Shown: positions 1 through 13,753, numbered from the stretch's first letter. The stretch: 64,000 nucleotides of DNA from Halomonas campaniensis (GCF_014193375.1 NZ_JACHZF010000002.1:124001-188000), one strand, 5' to 3'. Made by a program: numbers and translations. Notes: a model not told the origin generated them from the letters alone.

Positions 1-40
1 CCCCGCGCCCTTGGCGTCCTCGTCGGGGCCGGCCTGTTGT

Positions 41-66
41 TATGGTGAGCTGCTATGGTGAGCTGC
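41..66. repeat. 13-bp perfect tandem duplication at the left edge
   Basis: The sequence TATGGTGAGCTGC occurs twice in a row (41-53 and 54-66), just downstream of the alpha-glucosidase stop codon on the minus strand. I see no gene in 1-85 and no terminator; the window edge prevents judging what lies beyond. Confidence 0.7.
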
Positions 67-85
67 CGGCGTGGGCGGCGATCGT

Positions 86-1708
<1,623 letters not shown>

Positions 1709-1743
1709 GGGGGATTCCATATTTGACAGGGTGAATGGAGGCC

Positions 1744-2586
1744 TCAGCCCTTGACGGCACCGGCGGTCAGCCCCGAGACGATGCGCCGCTGGAAGATGAT
1801 CACCAGCACCACCAGGGGCACGGTGACGATCACCGAGGCGGCCATGATCGGGCCCCAGGGCAGCTCGTAGGCGCTGCCGCCGGAGAGCAGGGCGATGGCC
1901 ACCGGCACGGTGCGCTGGCTGTCGGTCAGGGTGAAGGTCAGGGCGAACAGGAACTCGTTCCAGGCGGCGATAAAGGCTAATAACCCTGTCGTCGCCATGG
2001 CCGGCCACATCAGCGGCAGGAACACCTTGGTGATGGTGACCCAGGGGGTGGCCCCGTCCATGATCGCCGCCTCCTCGAGCTCCATGGGCAGCTGGCGCAT
2101 GAAGGTGGTCAGCACCCAGACGGTGAAGGGCAGGGTGAAGATGGTGTAGCTCAGGATCAGGCCGCCCGGGTTGTTGTAGAGGTTGAGCGCGCGGATCACC
2201 TCGAAGAGCCCGGAGAGCACCGCCACCTGGGGAAACATCGACACGCCCAGGATCACCAGCAGCACCGTGGAGCGGCCGCGGAAGCGCACCCGGCCCAGGG
2301 CGTAGGAGGCGGTGATGCCGAGCAGCAGGGCGATGAACACCACGCTGGTGGCGACCAGGATCGAGTTGAAGATCGCCTGGATGAAGCTGCGCTGGGTGAA
2401 CACCTGCACGTAGTTGGCGAGATCCCAGGTGCTGGGCCACAGCTCGACCCGGAAGAGGTCGCCGGAGGGCTTCAGGGAGGTGATCACCGCGTAGTAGAAG
2501 GGGAACACCGCGACCACCACCACCAGGGCCACCAGCCCCCAGAAGCCGACCCGTGCGGCGAGCTTGTTGAACCGGCGCGAGGTCAT
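1744..2586 (-). CDS. Carbohydrate ABC transporter permease, MalG type
   Basis: Inner-membrane permease of 280 aa in the MalG/ThuG/AglG family, second channel subunit of the alpha-glucoside importer. About six hydrophobic segments are visible. The cytoplasmic EAA loop that docks on the ATPase reads EEAAIMDGATPWVTITKVFLP-like at about residues 171-190. The C-terminus IVSGLTAGAVKG is typical of this subunit. Its ATG overlaps the stop of the upstream permease in an ATGA arrangement (2583-2586), implying translational coupling. A short patch near 1970-1990 uses TTA-TTA codons, rare in this GC-rich DNA, but the residues are those expected for the family. The partner ATPase is not in this operon; the best candidate is at 11346-12461. 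Confidence 0.93.
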   Translation of the reverse strand: MTSRRFNKLAARVGFWGLVALVVVVAVFPFYYAVITSLKPSGDLFRVELWPSTWDLANYVQVFTQRSFIQAIFNSILVATSVVFIALLLGITASYALGRVRFRGRSTVLLVILGVSMFPQVAVLSGLFEVIRALNLYNNPGGLILSYTIFTLPFTVWVLTTFMRQLPMELEEAAIMDGATPWVTITKVFLPLMWPAMATTGLLAFIAAWNEFLFALTFTLTDSQRTVPVAIALLSGGSAYELPWGPIMAASVIVTVPLVVLVIIFQRRIVSGLTAGAVKG

Positions 2587-3563
2587 GCGTCACCTCCCAG
2601 GTTGAGTTGCTTGCGGCCCAGGTAGAGATAGGCGATGGTCGCCAGGGCGATGATCAGGAACAGTAGGGTCGAGGCGGCGCTGCCGTAGCCCACGTCCTGG
2701 AACTCGACGAGCTGCTGGCGGGCGTAGATCGACATGGACATGGTGCTGGTGGAGTTCGAGGTCAGCACGTAGATGACATCGAACACCCGCAGGGCGTCGA
2801 GCAGGCGGAAGATCACCGCCACCATCAGCGCCGGGGTGATCAGCGGCAGGGTGACCCTGAAGAACACCCGGACCGGGTGGATGCCGTCCACCTCGGCGGC
2901 CTCGTAGCAGTCCTTGGGCAGCATCTGCATGGCGGCCAGCGCCAGCAGGGCGACGAAGGGCGTGGTCTTCCACACGTCGACCATGATCACCGCCCACATG
3001 GAGTAGCTGGCGTCGGCCGTCCAGGCGATGGGGTCGGCGATGATGCCCAGCGTCATCAGCAGCTCGTTGATGATCCCGAACTGGTCGTTGAGCATCCAGG
3101 CCCACATCTGCGCCGAGACGATGGTGGGTATCGCCCAGGGGATCAGCACCGCGGCGCGCACCAGAGTGCGGCCCTTGAACTCGGCGTTGAGGATCAGCGC
3201 GACGATCACCCCGAACACCACCTCCAGCGACACCGAGACGATGGCGAAGAAGAAGGTGTTCCACACCGAGCGCCACCAGACGGGGTCGGCCAGCACGCCG
3301 TACCAGCGGCCATCGTCCAGGACCAGGTAGTTCTCCAGCCCGATGAAGAAGACGTTGCCGAGGTCCGACAGCGAGGCATCGGTGAAGCTGAAATAGAAGG
3401 TGCGGATCAGCGGCCAGCCGGCCACCAGGGCCAGGGTCACCAGCATCGGCGCCAGGAAGGTCCAGGCGGCGCGTACCCGCTGGCGGCGTACCTTGGTGCT
3501 GCGGTACTGGCCGGAGACGGGGCGCGCCGCGGCGGGCGCGCTGTCGTTGACGGTTGAGGTCAT
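2583..3563 (-). CDS. Carbohydrate ABC transporter permease, MalF type
   Basis: Inner-membrane permease of 326 aa, first channel subunit of the alpha-glucoside ABC importer (MalF/ThuF/AglF group). An N-terminal basic, disordered stretch of about 30 residues precedes the first membrane segment. The EAA loop is seen as CYEAAEVDGIHPVRVFFRVT at about residues 219-238. It is shorter than E. coli MalF because it lacks the large periplasmic P2 loop, as usual for MsmF/ThuF types. The gene starts 14 bp after the binding protein stop and overlaps the next permease by 4 bp, so the order is binding protein, F, G, alpha-glucosidase in one operon. Confidence 0.93.
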   Translation of the reverse strand: MTSTVNDSAPAAARPVSGQYRSTKVRRQRVRAAWTFLAPMLVTLALVAGWPLIRTFYFSFTDASLSDLGNVFFIGLENYLVLDDGRWYGVLADPVWWRSVWNTFFFAIVSVSLEVVFGVIVALILNAEFKGRTLVRAAVLIPWAIPTIVSAQMWAWMLNDQFGIINELLMTLGIIADPIAWTADASYSMWAVIMVDVWKTTPFVALLALAAMQMLPKDCYEAAEVDGIHPVRVFFRVTLPLITPALMVAVIFRLLDALRVFDVIYVLTSNSTSTMSMSIYARQQLVEFQDVGYGSAASTLLFLIIALATIAYLYLGRKQLNLGGDA

Positions 3564-3577
3564 GGGAAGGCTCCCGG

Positions 3578-4879
<1,302 letters not shown>

Positions 4880-4918
4880 GGGATAATCCTCGTCGGCTTG
4901 TTGTTGTGAATGGCGGGT

Positions 4919-4932
4919 CTTAAACGATTAAG
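4919..4932. promoter_or_regulatory. LacI-family operator, copy 1
   Basis: CTTAAACGATTAAG is a near-perfect inverted repeat around a central CG, the hallmark of LacI/GalR-family operators. It lies 40-53 bp upstream of the sugar-binding protein start. The identical 14-mer recurs at 5138-5151. No LacI gene adjoins this locus within the window; the regulator may lie left of position 1. Confidence 0.7.
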
Positions 4933-5137
4933 TTCGTGGCGACAGTTAAGACCATGGCCCTGGCCCCATCAACCTAGACTTTTGTCGAACCCTGGCCGCG
5001 CGTCCTGGCGCCCGGGCGTGAGCGCTTGCTTACCTCGCCGGCGAAGGGTGGCCAGGGTCTGGCTAAGATGGCTTCGGCCGCGGAGGGCTGCATTAGACAT
5101 TGGTCGCGTTCTGCGCCCTCGGCGTTGAGGGGGTGGG

Positions 5138-5151
5138 CTTAAACGATTAAG
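5138..5151. promoter_or_regulatory. LacI-family operator, copy 2
   Basis: Second exact copy of CTTAAACGATTAAG, 125-138 bp upstream of the porin start. The centre-to-centre distance to copy 1 is 219 bp, about 21 helical turns, which would be compatible with DNA looping by a tetrameric or paired repressor (inference). Confidence 0.7.
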
Positions 5152-5212
5152 TTTCGATTGGCTTGTCCAGCCGCCTTCCCCGGCTCCCGCCGCGTCTGGC
5201 ACGTCGCGGAAC

Positions 5213-6760
<1,548 letters not shown>

Positions 6761-6808
6761 TGGCAGGGGCCCGGCGCCGGCCGGGCCCTGTCGGCTGTTT
6801 CGATCCTT

Positions 6809-6834
6809 GCCCGCGGCCCTGGCCGCGGGCTTTT
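6809..6834 (+). terminator. Rho-independent terminator after the porin gene
   Basis: GCCCGCGGCC and GGCCGCGGGC (6809-6818 and 6821-6830) form a perfect stem directly followed by TTTT. It separates the porin from the MalT-type regulator 30 bp downstream. Confidence 0.85.
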
Positions 6835-6864
6835 CGCAGGCCCATGCGATGCCAGGGAGCCGTC

Positions 6865-9552
6865 ATGACGCTGATCCCGAACAAGCTGGCGCCCCCGGTG
6901 CTGCCCCTGTCGCTGGTGGCGCGCTCGCGCCTCAACGATCACTTCGTGCTCGACGAGCGGGTCCGCCTGCTGGTGGTCGAGGCGCCTCCCGGCTATGGCA
7001 AGAGCACCCTGGTGGCCGAGCGCCTGCCTGCCCTGGAGCAGCGTGCCGCCTGGCTGAGGCTGGACGGCCGTGATGACGTGCCGCGGCGTTTCGCCGAGGG
7101 CTTCCGGGCCATGCTCGGCGAGCTCTGTGACGCCCCTCTCGCGCCGCTCGAGGAGGGCGCCGGCCTGGACGATGCCATGGAGGCCTGGCTTGCCGCGCTG
7201 CCCGCCGTGGCGCCGCCGGCACGGCTGGTGCTCGATGGCTTCGAGCACCTCACCGAGACCGCAATCCTCGCCGCCCTGGTGACCTGGCTGCGCCACCAGC
7301 CGCCCTGGCTGACCCTCACCGTGATCTCCCGCCGCCGCCCGGCCCTGGGGCTCCCGGCGCTGCGGCTGCGCGGCGAACTGGAGGAGATCGGCATGGCCGA
7401 GCTTGCCTTCGACCTGGAGGAAGCCCAGACCCTGTGTGCCGAACAGCTGAGCTTCCCGCCGACCCGGGTCAGCCTGGAGCGCGCCCTGCGCCGCACCGGC
7501 GGCTGGGCCATGGCGCTCGACTGGCTGATCCAGCGGACCACCACCCGGGCGGGATTCGACCGCCTGGTGGACCGGCTCGACGGCCCGCATCCCGACTTCG
7601 TCGCCTGGTTCGATGACCTGATCGATGTCGGCGACCGCGAGCTGCTGCTGCAGCTGGGCGTGCTGGAGCGCTTCTCGCCCCCCCTGGTGGCGAGGCTGCT
7701 GGAGGGGGACGGCCTCTCCCAGCGGCTCGAGGCCCTGGAGCAGGCCGGCCTGTTCCTGGAGCGTCCCGACCCCGACGATCACTGGCTGCGCCTGCATCCG
7801 CTGTTCGCCCGCTACCTGTGCTTTCGTCGCCATGAGCTGAGCCTGTCGCGCCAGCGGGCGCTCCACCGGCGCGCCGGTGAGGCGTGGCTGTCGCTGGGCG
7901 AGCCGGCGCTGGCCCTGGCCCAGCTCATCGAGGCCGACGACCCGGAGGCCCTGGCCGCCCAGGTCGAGGCCCAGGGGCCCTCCCTGCTGGCCGGGGGGCA
8001 CTTCTCGCTGCTGGCGCGTGCCCTCGACCGGTTGGGCGATACGCGGCTGGCCGCCGCGCCGAAACTGGCCCTGCTGCAGGGCTGGGTCTCCCATGCCCAG
8101 TACCAGTTCGGGCGTACCCGGCGGGCCATCGACTGGATCGAGGCCCAGCTCGAGGCGCCCGAGTGGCAGACGCTGGCCGCCGAGTTCGCGACCCTGCGCG
8201 CCCAGCTGGCCATCAACGAGGGGAACGCCGATCGGGCCGCCCCCCTGGCCGAGCAGGCCCTGACCCTGCCGGCCCGCTACCTGGCGTCCACGCCCGCCTC
8301 GGCGGCGGCGATACGCGCCGAGGCGCGATTCGTCCAGGGCCACCTCGAGGCCTCGCTCGGGGAGGTGGCCGAGGTGGAGCGCGAGGCCACCCGCATCGGC
8401 GACGACCGGCTGCTGCTCTGGTCGCTCTGTCACCAGTCGGAGACCCTGGTCGCCCAGGGCCGGCTGCAGGCCGCCCATGACGTCCAGGAGCGCGCCCTGG
8501 CCCATATCGAGCGCAGCGGCCTGGATCGGCTGCCGGTGGCGGAGTTCCTCTACCGCATCCGCAGCCAGCTGCTGTGGGAGTGGCAGCGCCTGGACGAGTC
8601 GGAGCAGGCGGCGCTGGCCGGGATCGCGGTACTCGACCGGCAGGGCAAGCGCTGGACCCTGCAGTGCCACGTCAGCCTCGCCAAGCTCGCGCTCTCCCGC
8701 GGCGACCAGGCCCAGTGCGCCGACCACGTGCGGCGCCTGCGCCAGATCCTGGCCGAGGGCGACTACCATGCCGACTGGCAGGCCAATGCCCATGCCACCC
8801 TGCTGGCCTGGTGGCAGGCCAACGGTGATCTGGACGCCGTGGCACGCTGGTGGCAGGAGGCGCCCCCCGGCGATCCCCAGGCGGCCACCAACCACTTCGC
8901 CCAGTGCAACCTGCGCAACCATGCCCGCGCGCTGACCCTTCTCGGCCGCCACGACGAGGCCGCCGGGCTGCTCGAGGCGCTGCAGCGTCGGGCCGAGTCG
9001 CTGGGGCTGGTCACCGACACCAATCGCAACCGGCTTTGCCTGGCGGCCCTGGCCTGGCAGCGCGGGCAGCGTGAGGAGGGCCTCGAGCACCTGCGCGAGG
9101 CCCTGGTCCTGGCCACCCGCACGGGGCTGACAGGGAGCTTCCTGAGGCTGGGATCGGCCCTGCCCGAGATGCTCATCGAGCTGCTCGCCGGGGACGCGCT
9201 GGAGCCGCTGGCTCGCCGCCATGCCGAGCGGCTGCTCGAGCTGGCCCGGCGCCAGCGCGACTTCACCAGCGCGGTGCGGCTGATGCTCGACGAGTCGGTG
9301 ATCGCCGATATCGTCGCGCGCCCCGACGTGCCCGAGCTGATCCGGGTCTCGCCGTTGACCCGGCGCGAGTGGCAGATCCTCGGCCTGATCCATGCCGGCC
9401 TCTCCAACGAACAGATCGCCGACCAGCTGTCGGTGGCGCCCACCACGGTCAAGACGCATATCCGCAGCCTCTACCAGAAGCAGGGCATCCGTCGCCGCGA
9501 GGAGGCCGTGGCACTGGCCGCCGACCTGCTCTCGCGCATTCAGGGGGAGTAA
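6865..9552 (+). CDS. malT: MalT-type LuxR-family ATP-dependent transcriptional activator
   Basis: Large STAND-class activator of 895 aa, close to the 901 aa of E. coli MalT. The N-terminus MTLIPNKLAPPVL is the MalT beginning, and AGGGAG precedes the ATG at 6865; the frame runs further upstream but without a ribosome site. Walker A is PPGYGKST (residues 41-48). The middle is helical TPR-like repeats. The C-terminal LuxR helix-turn-helix reads LTRREWQILGLIHAGLSNEQ and then TTVKTHIRSLYQKQGI, almost identical to E. coli MalT in the recognition helix, so the DNA box may be conserved. In enterobacteria MalT is activated by maltotriose and ATP. Here it is flanked by the porin and the second alpha-glucosidase, so it probably controls this locus alongside the LacI-type repressor implied by the operators at 4919 and 5138. 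Confidence 0.92.
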   Translation: MTLIPNKLAPPVLPLSLVARSRLNDHFVLDERVRLLVVEAPPGYGKSTLVAERLPALEQRAAWLRLDGRDDVPRRFAEGFRAMLGELCDAPLAPLEEGAGLDDAMEAWLAALPAVAPPARLVLDGFEHLTETAILAALVTWLRHQPPWLTLTVISRRRPALGLPALRLRGELEEIGMAELAFDLEEAQTLCAEQLSFPPTRVSLERALRRTGGWAMALDWLIQRTTTRAGFDRLVDRLDGPHPDFVAWFDDLIDVGDRELLLQLGVLERFSPPLVARLLEGDGLSQRLEALEQAGLFLERPDPDDHWLRLHPLFARYLCFRRHELSLSRQRALHRRAGEAWLSLGEPALALAQLIEADDPEALAAQVEAQGPSLLAGGHFSLLARALDRLGDTRLAAAPKLALLQGWVSHAQYQFGRTRRAIDWIEAQLEAPEWQTLAAEFATLRAQLAINEGNADRAAPLAEQALTLPARYLASTPASAAAIRAEARFVQGHLEASLGEVAEVEREATRIGDDRLLLWSLCHQSETLVAQGRLQAAHDVQERALAHIERSGLDRLPVAEFLYRIRSQLLWEWQRLDESEQAALAGIAVLDRQGKRWTLQCHVSLAKLALSRGDQAQCADHVRRLRQILAEGDYHADWQANAHATLLAWWQANGDLDAVARWWQEAPPGDPQAATNHFAQCNLRNHARALTLLGRHDEAAGLLEALQRRAESLGLVTDTNRNRLCLAALAWQRGQREEGLEHLREALVLATRTGLTGSFLRLGSALPEMLIELLAGDALEPLARRHAERLLELARRQRDFTSAVRLMLDESVIADIVARPDVPELIRVSPLTRREWQILGLIHAGLSNEQIADQLSVAPTTVKTHIRSLYQKQGIRRREEAVALAADLLSRIQGE

Positions 9553-9588
9553 CCTCCGCCCCCCGACTACGCCGCCCCCTCCGTCCCC

Positions 9589-9604
9589 GGGAGGATGTCC
9601 TCCT
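9589..9604. promoter_or_regulatory. Inverted pair of GGAGGA motifs, possible MalT boxes
   Basis: GGAGGATGTCCTCC (9590-9603) is a palindrome in which each strand carries GGAGGA, matching the MalT box core GGA(T/G)GA. It lies 85-98 bp upstream of the second alpha-glucosidase gene, in the 135-bp gap after malT. GGAGGA also resembles a ribosome-binding site and could arise by chance, so this is tentative. Confidence 0.3.
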
Positions 9605-9687
9605 GGCCGCTGCGGCGCACCATGTGCCTGACCCTTGCCATGGCCGGGTTCCGGCGCGTGGCCCACGCATGATGGAGGACAGGACGC

Positions 9688-11358
9688 ATGACACGGATTC
9701 TGGGTCGGCAGGGCGCCGACTGGTGGCGCGGCGCGGTGATCTACCAGATCTACCCGCGCAGCTTCATGGATGCCAACGGCGACGGCATCGGCGACCTCAA
9801 GGGCGTCATCGAGCGCCTCGACTACATCGCCTCCCTGAACGTCGACGCCATCTGGCTGTCGCCCTTCTTCACCTCGCCGATGAAGGACTTCGGCTACGAC
9901 ATCAGCGACTACCGCGGCGTCGACCCCATGTTCGGCACCCTCGACGACTTCGACCGCCTGGTGGAGGCCGCCCATGCCCGCGGCCTCAAGGTGACCATCG
10001 ACCAGGTGCTGTCGCACAGCTCGGACCAGCATGCCTGGTTCCAGGAGAGCCGGGCGAGCCGCGACAACCCTCGCGCCGACTGGTACGTGTGGGCCGACCC
10101 CAGGCCGGATGGCGCCCCCCCGACCAACTGGCAGTCGATCTTCGGCGGGTCCGCCTGGCAGTGGGACACCCGCCGCTGCCAGTACTACCTGCACAACTTC
10201 CTGGTGGAGCAGCCCGACCTCAACTTCCGCAACCCCGAGGTGGTCGAGGCGATCCTCGGCGAGGTGCGCTTCTGGCTGGAGCGCGGGGTCGATGGCTTCC
10301 GCCTGGATGCCGTCAACTTCTGCACCCATGGCGAGATCCGCGACAACCCGCCCCGCGAGGAGCTGGTCGAGGGGTTCATCGGGGTGCGTCCGGACAACCC
10401 CTACGGTTTCCAGCAGCACCTGTACGACAAGACCCAGCCCGAGAACCTGGCGTTCCTGGAGCGGCTGCGCGCCCTGCTCGACGAATACCCCGGCACCACC
10501 AGCGTCGGCGAGGTGGGCGACGACGACTCGCTCGGCGTGATGGCCGAGTACACCCGCGGCGGCAACCGCCTGCACATGGCCTACTCCTTCGACCTGCTCG
10601 GCGAGCGCCACGACCCCGAGTTCCTGCATGCGACCCTCACCGGGATGGAGGCGCGCATCGCGGATGGCTGGCCCTGCTGGGCGCTGGGCAACCACGACGT
10701 GACCCGCCTGGCGACCCGCTGGGACGCCGAGGGCGATCAGGCCAAGCTGCGCCTCTACCTGGCCTTCCTGCTTACCCAGCGCGGCAGCGTCTGCCTCTAC
10801 CAGGGCGAGGAACTGGGGCTGACCGAGGCCGAACTGCGTTTCGAGCAGCTGGTGGATCCGGCCGGCATCACCTTCTGGCCGGCCTACAAGGGCCGCGACG
10901 GCTGCCGCACCCCTCAGCCCTGGGTCGCCGATGCCCGGCATGGCGGCTTCTCCACCGCCACACCCTGGCTGCCGGTGCCCGAGGCGCACCTCGCCCTGGC
11001 CGTGGACCAGCAGGAGCGCGATCCCGACTCGCTGCTCAACGCCTACCGCGCCTTCCTGGCCTTCCGCCGCATCCAGCCGGCCCTGGTCAGGGGCGAGATC
11101 CGCTACCACCCGGTGCGCGACGGCGTGCTCTGCCTGGAGCGTTACCACCCCTCCAGCCAACCCGGCGAGCGGCTGCTGGTCGCGCTCAACTTCAAGGCCG
11201 AGGCGCGCACCCTGCCGGCGCCCGCCGTGGCCGAGGCACTGGTCGAGGCGCCGGCACTGGTCAACGGCCGCTGGGCCGAGGGCCGCGTTTCCCTACCCGC
11301 CCACGGCATCGCCATCGCGCGCTGCCCCGCTGAGGAGGACCTGGCATGGGACGTCTGA
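9688..11358 (+). CDS. GH13 alpha-glucosidase, second paralogue
   Basis: Cytoplasmic GH13 alpha-glucosidase of 556 aa, paralogous to the enzyme at 86-1708 and sharing the N-terminal core IYQIYPRSFMDANGDGIGDL. Catalytic residues are present: nucleophile D207 (GVDGFRLDAVNF), acid/base E275 (SVGEVGDDD), and D337 (LGNHDVTR). The residue after the nucleophile is A208, where the HaG-type paralogue has threonine; in this family that position influences substrate and acceptor preference, so the two enzymes probably divide the substrate range (inference). GGAGGA lies just upstream of the ATG. The 3' end overlaps the ATPase gene by 13 bp, which couples hydrolase and transporter ATPase. Confidence 0.94.
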   Translation: MTRILGRQGADWWRGAVIYQIYPRSFMDANGDGIGDLKGVIERLDYIASLNVDAIWLSPFFTSPMKDFGYDISDYRGVDPMFGTLDDFDRLVEAAHARGLKVTIDQVLSHSSDQHAWFQESRASRDNPRADWYVWADPRPDGAPPTNWQSIFGGSAWQWDTRRCQYYLHNFLVEQPDLNFRNPEVVEAILGEVRFWLERGVDGFRLDAVNFCTHGEIRDNPPREELVEGFIGVRPDNPYGFQQHLYDKTQPENLAFLERLRALLDEYPGTTSVGEVGDDDSLGVMAEYTRGGNRLHMAYSFDLLGERHDPEFLHATLTGMEARIADGWPCWALGNHDVTRLATRWDAEGDQAKLRLYLAFLLTQRGSVCLYQGEELGLTEAELRFEQLVDPAGITFWPAYKGRDGCRTPQPWVADARHGGFSTATPWLPVPEAHLALAVDQQERDPDSLLNAYRAFLAFRRIQPALVRGEIRYHPVRDGVLCLERYHPSSQPGERLLVALNFKAEARTLPAPAVAEALVEAPALVNGRWAEGRVSLPAHGIAIARCPAEEDLAWDV

Positions 11359-12461
11359 CACTGGAAGGCATCGGCAAGGCCTTCGACGGCATCGAGATCT
11401 CGCGCGATATCGACCTGACCATCGAGGACGGGGAGTTCGTGGTCTTCGTCGGCCCCTCCGGCTGCGGCAAGTCGACCCTGCTGCGCATGATCGCCGGCCT
11501 CGAGGAGATCACCCGGGGGGAGATGTGCCTGAACGGTGAACGGATCAACGAGATCCCGCCCCAGGAGCGTGACATCGGCATGGTCTTCCAGTCCTATGCC
11601 CTCTACCCGCACCTGAGCGTGGCCGAGAACATGGCCTTCGGGCTCAAGCTGGCGCGCACCGACAAGGCGGAGATCCGGCGCCGGGTGGACCATGCCGCCG
11701 GGATGCTGCACCTCACCGAACTGCTCGACCGCAGGCCCCGGGACCTTTCCGGCGGCCAGCGGCAGCGGGTGGCCATCGGCCGGACCCTGGTCAAGGAGCC
11801 GGCGGTGTTCCTGTTCGACGAGCCGCTCTCCAACCTGGATGCGGCGCTGCGGGTGGACATGCGGGTGCAGATCGCCGAGCTGCACAAGCGCCTCAAGGCC
11901 ACCATGATCTACGTCACCCACGACCAGGTGGAGGCGATGACCCTGGCCGACCGCATCGTGCTGCTCTCCCGGGGGCGCATCGCCCAGGTCGGCCCGCCGC
12001 TGTCGCTCTACCACTTCCCCCGGACCCGGGAAGTGGCCGAGTTCATCGGCTCGCCGCGCATCAACACCCTCGAGGTCGAGGTCGTCGAGCCGGGCCGGCA
12101 GCACACGACCGTGCGCCTGCCCGGCGGCGAGCCGCTGCGGGTGGCGGTGGATGGCCGGGGGCTCACCGCTGGCGAGCGGGCGACCCTGGGGGTGCGTGCC
12201 GAGGACTTCGTGGCCCCGGAGCAGGCCGAGGCGACCCTGTCGGCCCGGCTGATGGTGGCCGAGAAGCTGGGCTACGAGACCCTGGCCCACCTGAGGGTGG
12301 CGGGCGTCGAGGGAACCCTGACCCGGCGGCTGGATGGCCTGACGGCCCTCGAGGATGGCCAGGCGGTCCCCCTGGGGCTTGCCGGCGAGCGCTGCCACCT
12401 GTTCGGCCCGGACGGCACGGCCTGTCCGCGCCAGGTGGAGATTCCCGGGGTCAGCCACTGA
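11346..12461 (+). CDS. Sugar ABC transporter ATP-binding protein, MalK/UgpC type
   Basis: Cytoplasmic ATPase of 371 aa that powers sugar import. Walker A is GPSGCGKST (residues 36-44). The signature LSGGQRQRVAIGRTL lies near residues 133-147, followed by Walker B FLFDEPLSNLD and the switch histidine in YVTHDQVEAMTLADR. The C-terminal third is an OB-fold (TOBE) regulatory domain as in MalK/MsmX. It overlaps the upstream alpha-glucosidase by 13 bp and has GAGGAGG before its ATG. No permease is in this operon, so its membrane partners are most likely the two permeases at 1744-3563 on the other arm. MsmX-type ATPases can serve several importers, so sharing with the 30-36 kb transporter is possible, although that locus has its own ATPase. 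Confidence 0.93.
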   Translation: MGRLTLEGIGKAFDGIEISRDIDLTIEDGEFVVFVGPSGCGKSTLLRMIAGLEEITRGEMCLNGERINEIPPQERDIGMVFQSYALYPHLSVAENMAFGLKLARTDKAEIRRRVDHAAGMLHLTELLDRRPRDLSGGQRQRVAIGRTLVKEPAVFLFDEPLSNLDAALRVDMRVQIAELHKRLKATMIYVTHDQVEAMTLADRIVLLSRGRIAQVGPPLSLYHFPRTREVAEFIGSPRINTLEVEVVEPGRQHTTVRLPGGEPLRVAVDGRGLTAGERATLGVRAEDFVAPEQAEATLSARLMVAEKLGYETLAHLRVAGVEGTLTRRLDGLTALEDGQAVPLGLAGERCHLFGPDGTACPRQVEIPGVSH

Positions 12462-12474
12462 GTCGCAGGCGGGA

Positions 12475-13665
12475 TCAGCGTGCCGCCTTCAGGGTCGTCA
12501 GTACGCCTTGGGCCAGCCACCAGCCGGCCAGGAGAAAGGCCAGCATGCCGCCGAGGATGGCGCCGAAGGGGGCGCCGAGATCCAGGGCGATGCCCAGTAC
12601 CGCCGGCGCCAGGCCGGTGGAGAAGACCATGCAGGCACTCAGGGTGGCGCGAACCGTGCCCAGGTGCTCGGCTCCCCAGATGCGCACCAGCACGCTGGTG
12701 GCAATGGGCTCCTGGGCGCCCATGGCCAGGCCGCCGCCCACCATCAGCGCCCAGACGCCGAGGTGGCCGCCCATCAGCATGGCCAGCCCCAGGGCCAGGG
12801 CGAAGGGCAGCAGGTAGAGCCGGGCCAGGCGCACCGGCCCCAGGCGGTCGACGAAGCGGCCGCCGAACAGGGCGCCGGGCAGCTTGGCCAGGCCCATGCC
12901 GGTGAGTGCCAGGGCGTAGACGCCCAGGGAGCTGCCCAGGTCGGCGGTCATCTGTGCCTGGTAGATGAACAGCCCGGTCATGGTCACCGGCAGGATCATC
13001 AGCAGCGGCAGCAGCCGCCAGAATCGACCGTCGCGGAACGGGCGAGGGCCCTCCCGCCGCTGCCCCCGTGCCGGGCGGCTCCGGGGCGCGTCCGGCCAGG
13101 GCGCGCGCAGCAGTACCGCCGTCCAGGCCAGGGCCAGCACCAGCCCGAACAGCCCCCACAGCTCCTGCCAGCCCAGCCACACCAGCAGCGCCGCCACCAG
13201 GGGCGGCAGCGCCGTTTCCCCGAGCATCATGCCGAGGCTGGTGAGCCCCAGGGCCCGGCCGCGCAGCTCGGTGAACTCGCGACCGGCCAGGGTGTTCCCC
13301 AGGTGGGGCATCATGCCCTGGCCGCAGAACCGGACCAGCCCCAGGCCGAGCAGCCCCAGCCCCCACCAGGGCGAGAGGGTCAGCAGCAGTGCCCCCGCCA
13401 GCAGGCCGCCCAGCACCATGAGGGCGAAGCGCCGCGGCGGTATCCAGTCGATGGCGGGCCCCAGGCGCAGCACGGCGAAGCCGGCGATCAGGGTGACCAG
13501 CGCATAGGTGGTGCCGAACTGGCCGGCGGTGAGGCCGAGGCGCGCGCTGATCGGGGCCTGGAAGAGCCCGATGAAGAAGCTCTGGCCGAGGCTCGAGGTG
13601 AACATCGCCAGGAAGGCGATGCCGATCAGGCCGCGATGATCCCGCAGCAGCAGGCGGTAGCCCAT
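12475..13665 (-). CDS. MFS transporter, substrate unknown
   Basis: Major facilitator superfamily permease, 396 aa with about 12 hydrophobic segments and a basic central loop (residues near 190-210, rich in Pro/Arg). The start at 13665 (MGYRLLL) is chosen because CCAGAGGAGGGCGTC lies immediately upstream; an upstream ATG at 13689 lacks such a site. The N-terminal half resembles nitrate/oxalate-type MFS proteins in layout, but I see no substrate-defining motif. It converges on the ATPase gene with only 13 bp between stops and has its own promoter in 13666-13753, facing the RidA gene. Role in sugar use cannot be inferred. Confidence 0.85.
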   Translation of the reverse strand: MGYRLLLRDHRGLIGIAFLAMFTSSLGQSFFIGLFQAPISARLGLTAGQFGTTYALVTLIAGFAVLRLGPAIDWIPPRRFALMVLGGLLAGALLLTLSPWWGLGLLGLGLVRFCGQGMMPHLGNTLAGREFTELRGRALGLTSLGMMLGETALPPLVAALLVWLGWQELWGLFGLVLALAWTAVLLRAPWPDAPRSRPARGQRREGPRPFRDGRFWRLLPLLMILPVTMTGLFIYQAQMTADLGSSLGVYALALTGMGLAKLPGALFGGRFVDRLGPVRLARLYLLPFALALGLAMLMGGHLGVWALMVGGGLAMGAQEPIATSVLVRIWGAEHLGTVRATLSACMVFSTGLAPAVLGIALDLGAPFGAILGGMLAFLLAGWWLAQGVLTTLKAAR

Positions 13666-13753
13666 GACGCCCTCCTCTGGCGCTGGCATGATGTGACGGT
13701 CGAATCCATCGGGGCCATGTTACCAGCTGGCCGCCACTGCATGAGGAGTTCCC

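Noticed and set aside
1960..1995. AT-rich patch with TTA codons in the MalG-type permease gene, considered as an insertion
   Set aside because: The encoded residues (TTGLLAFIAAWNEF) are the normal conserved ones for the family, so only codon choice is unusual.
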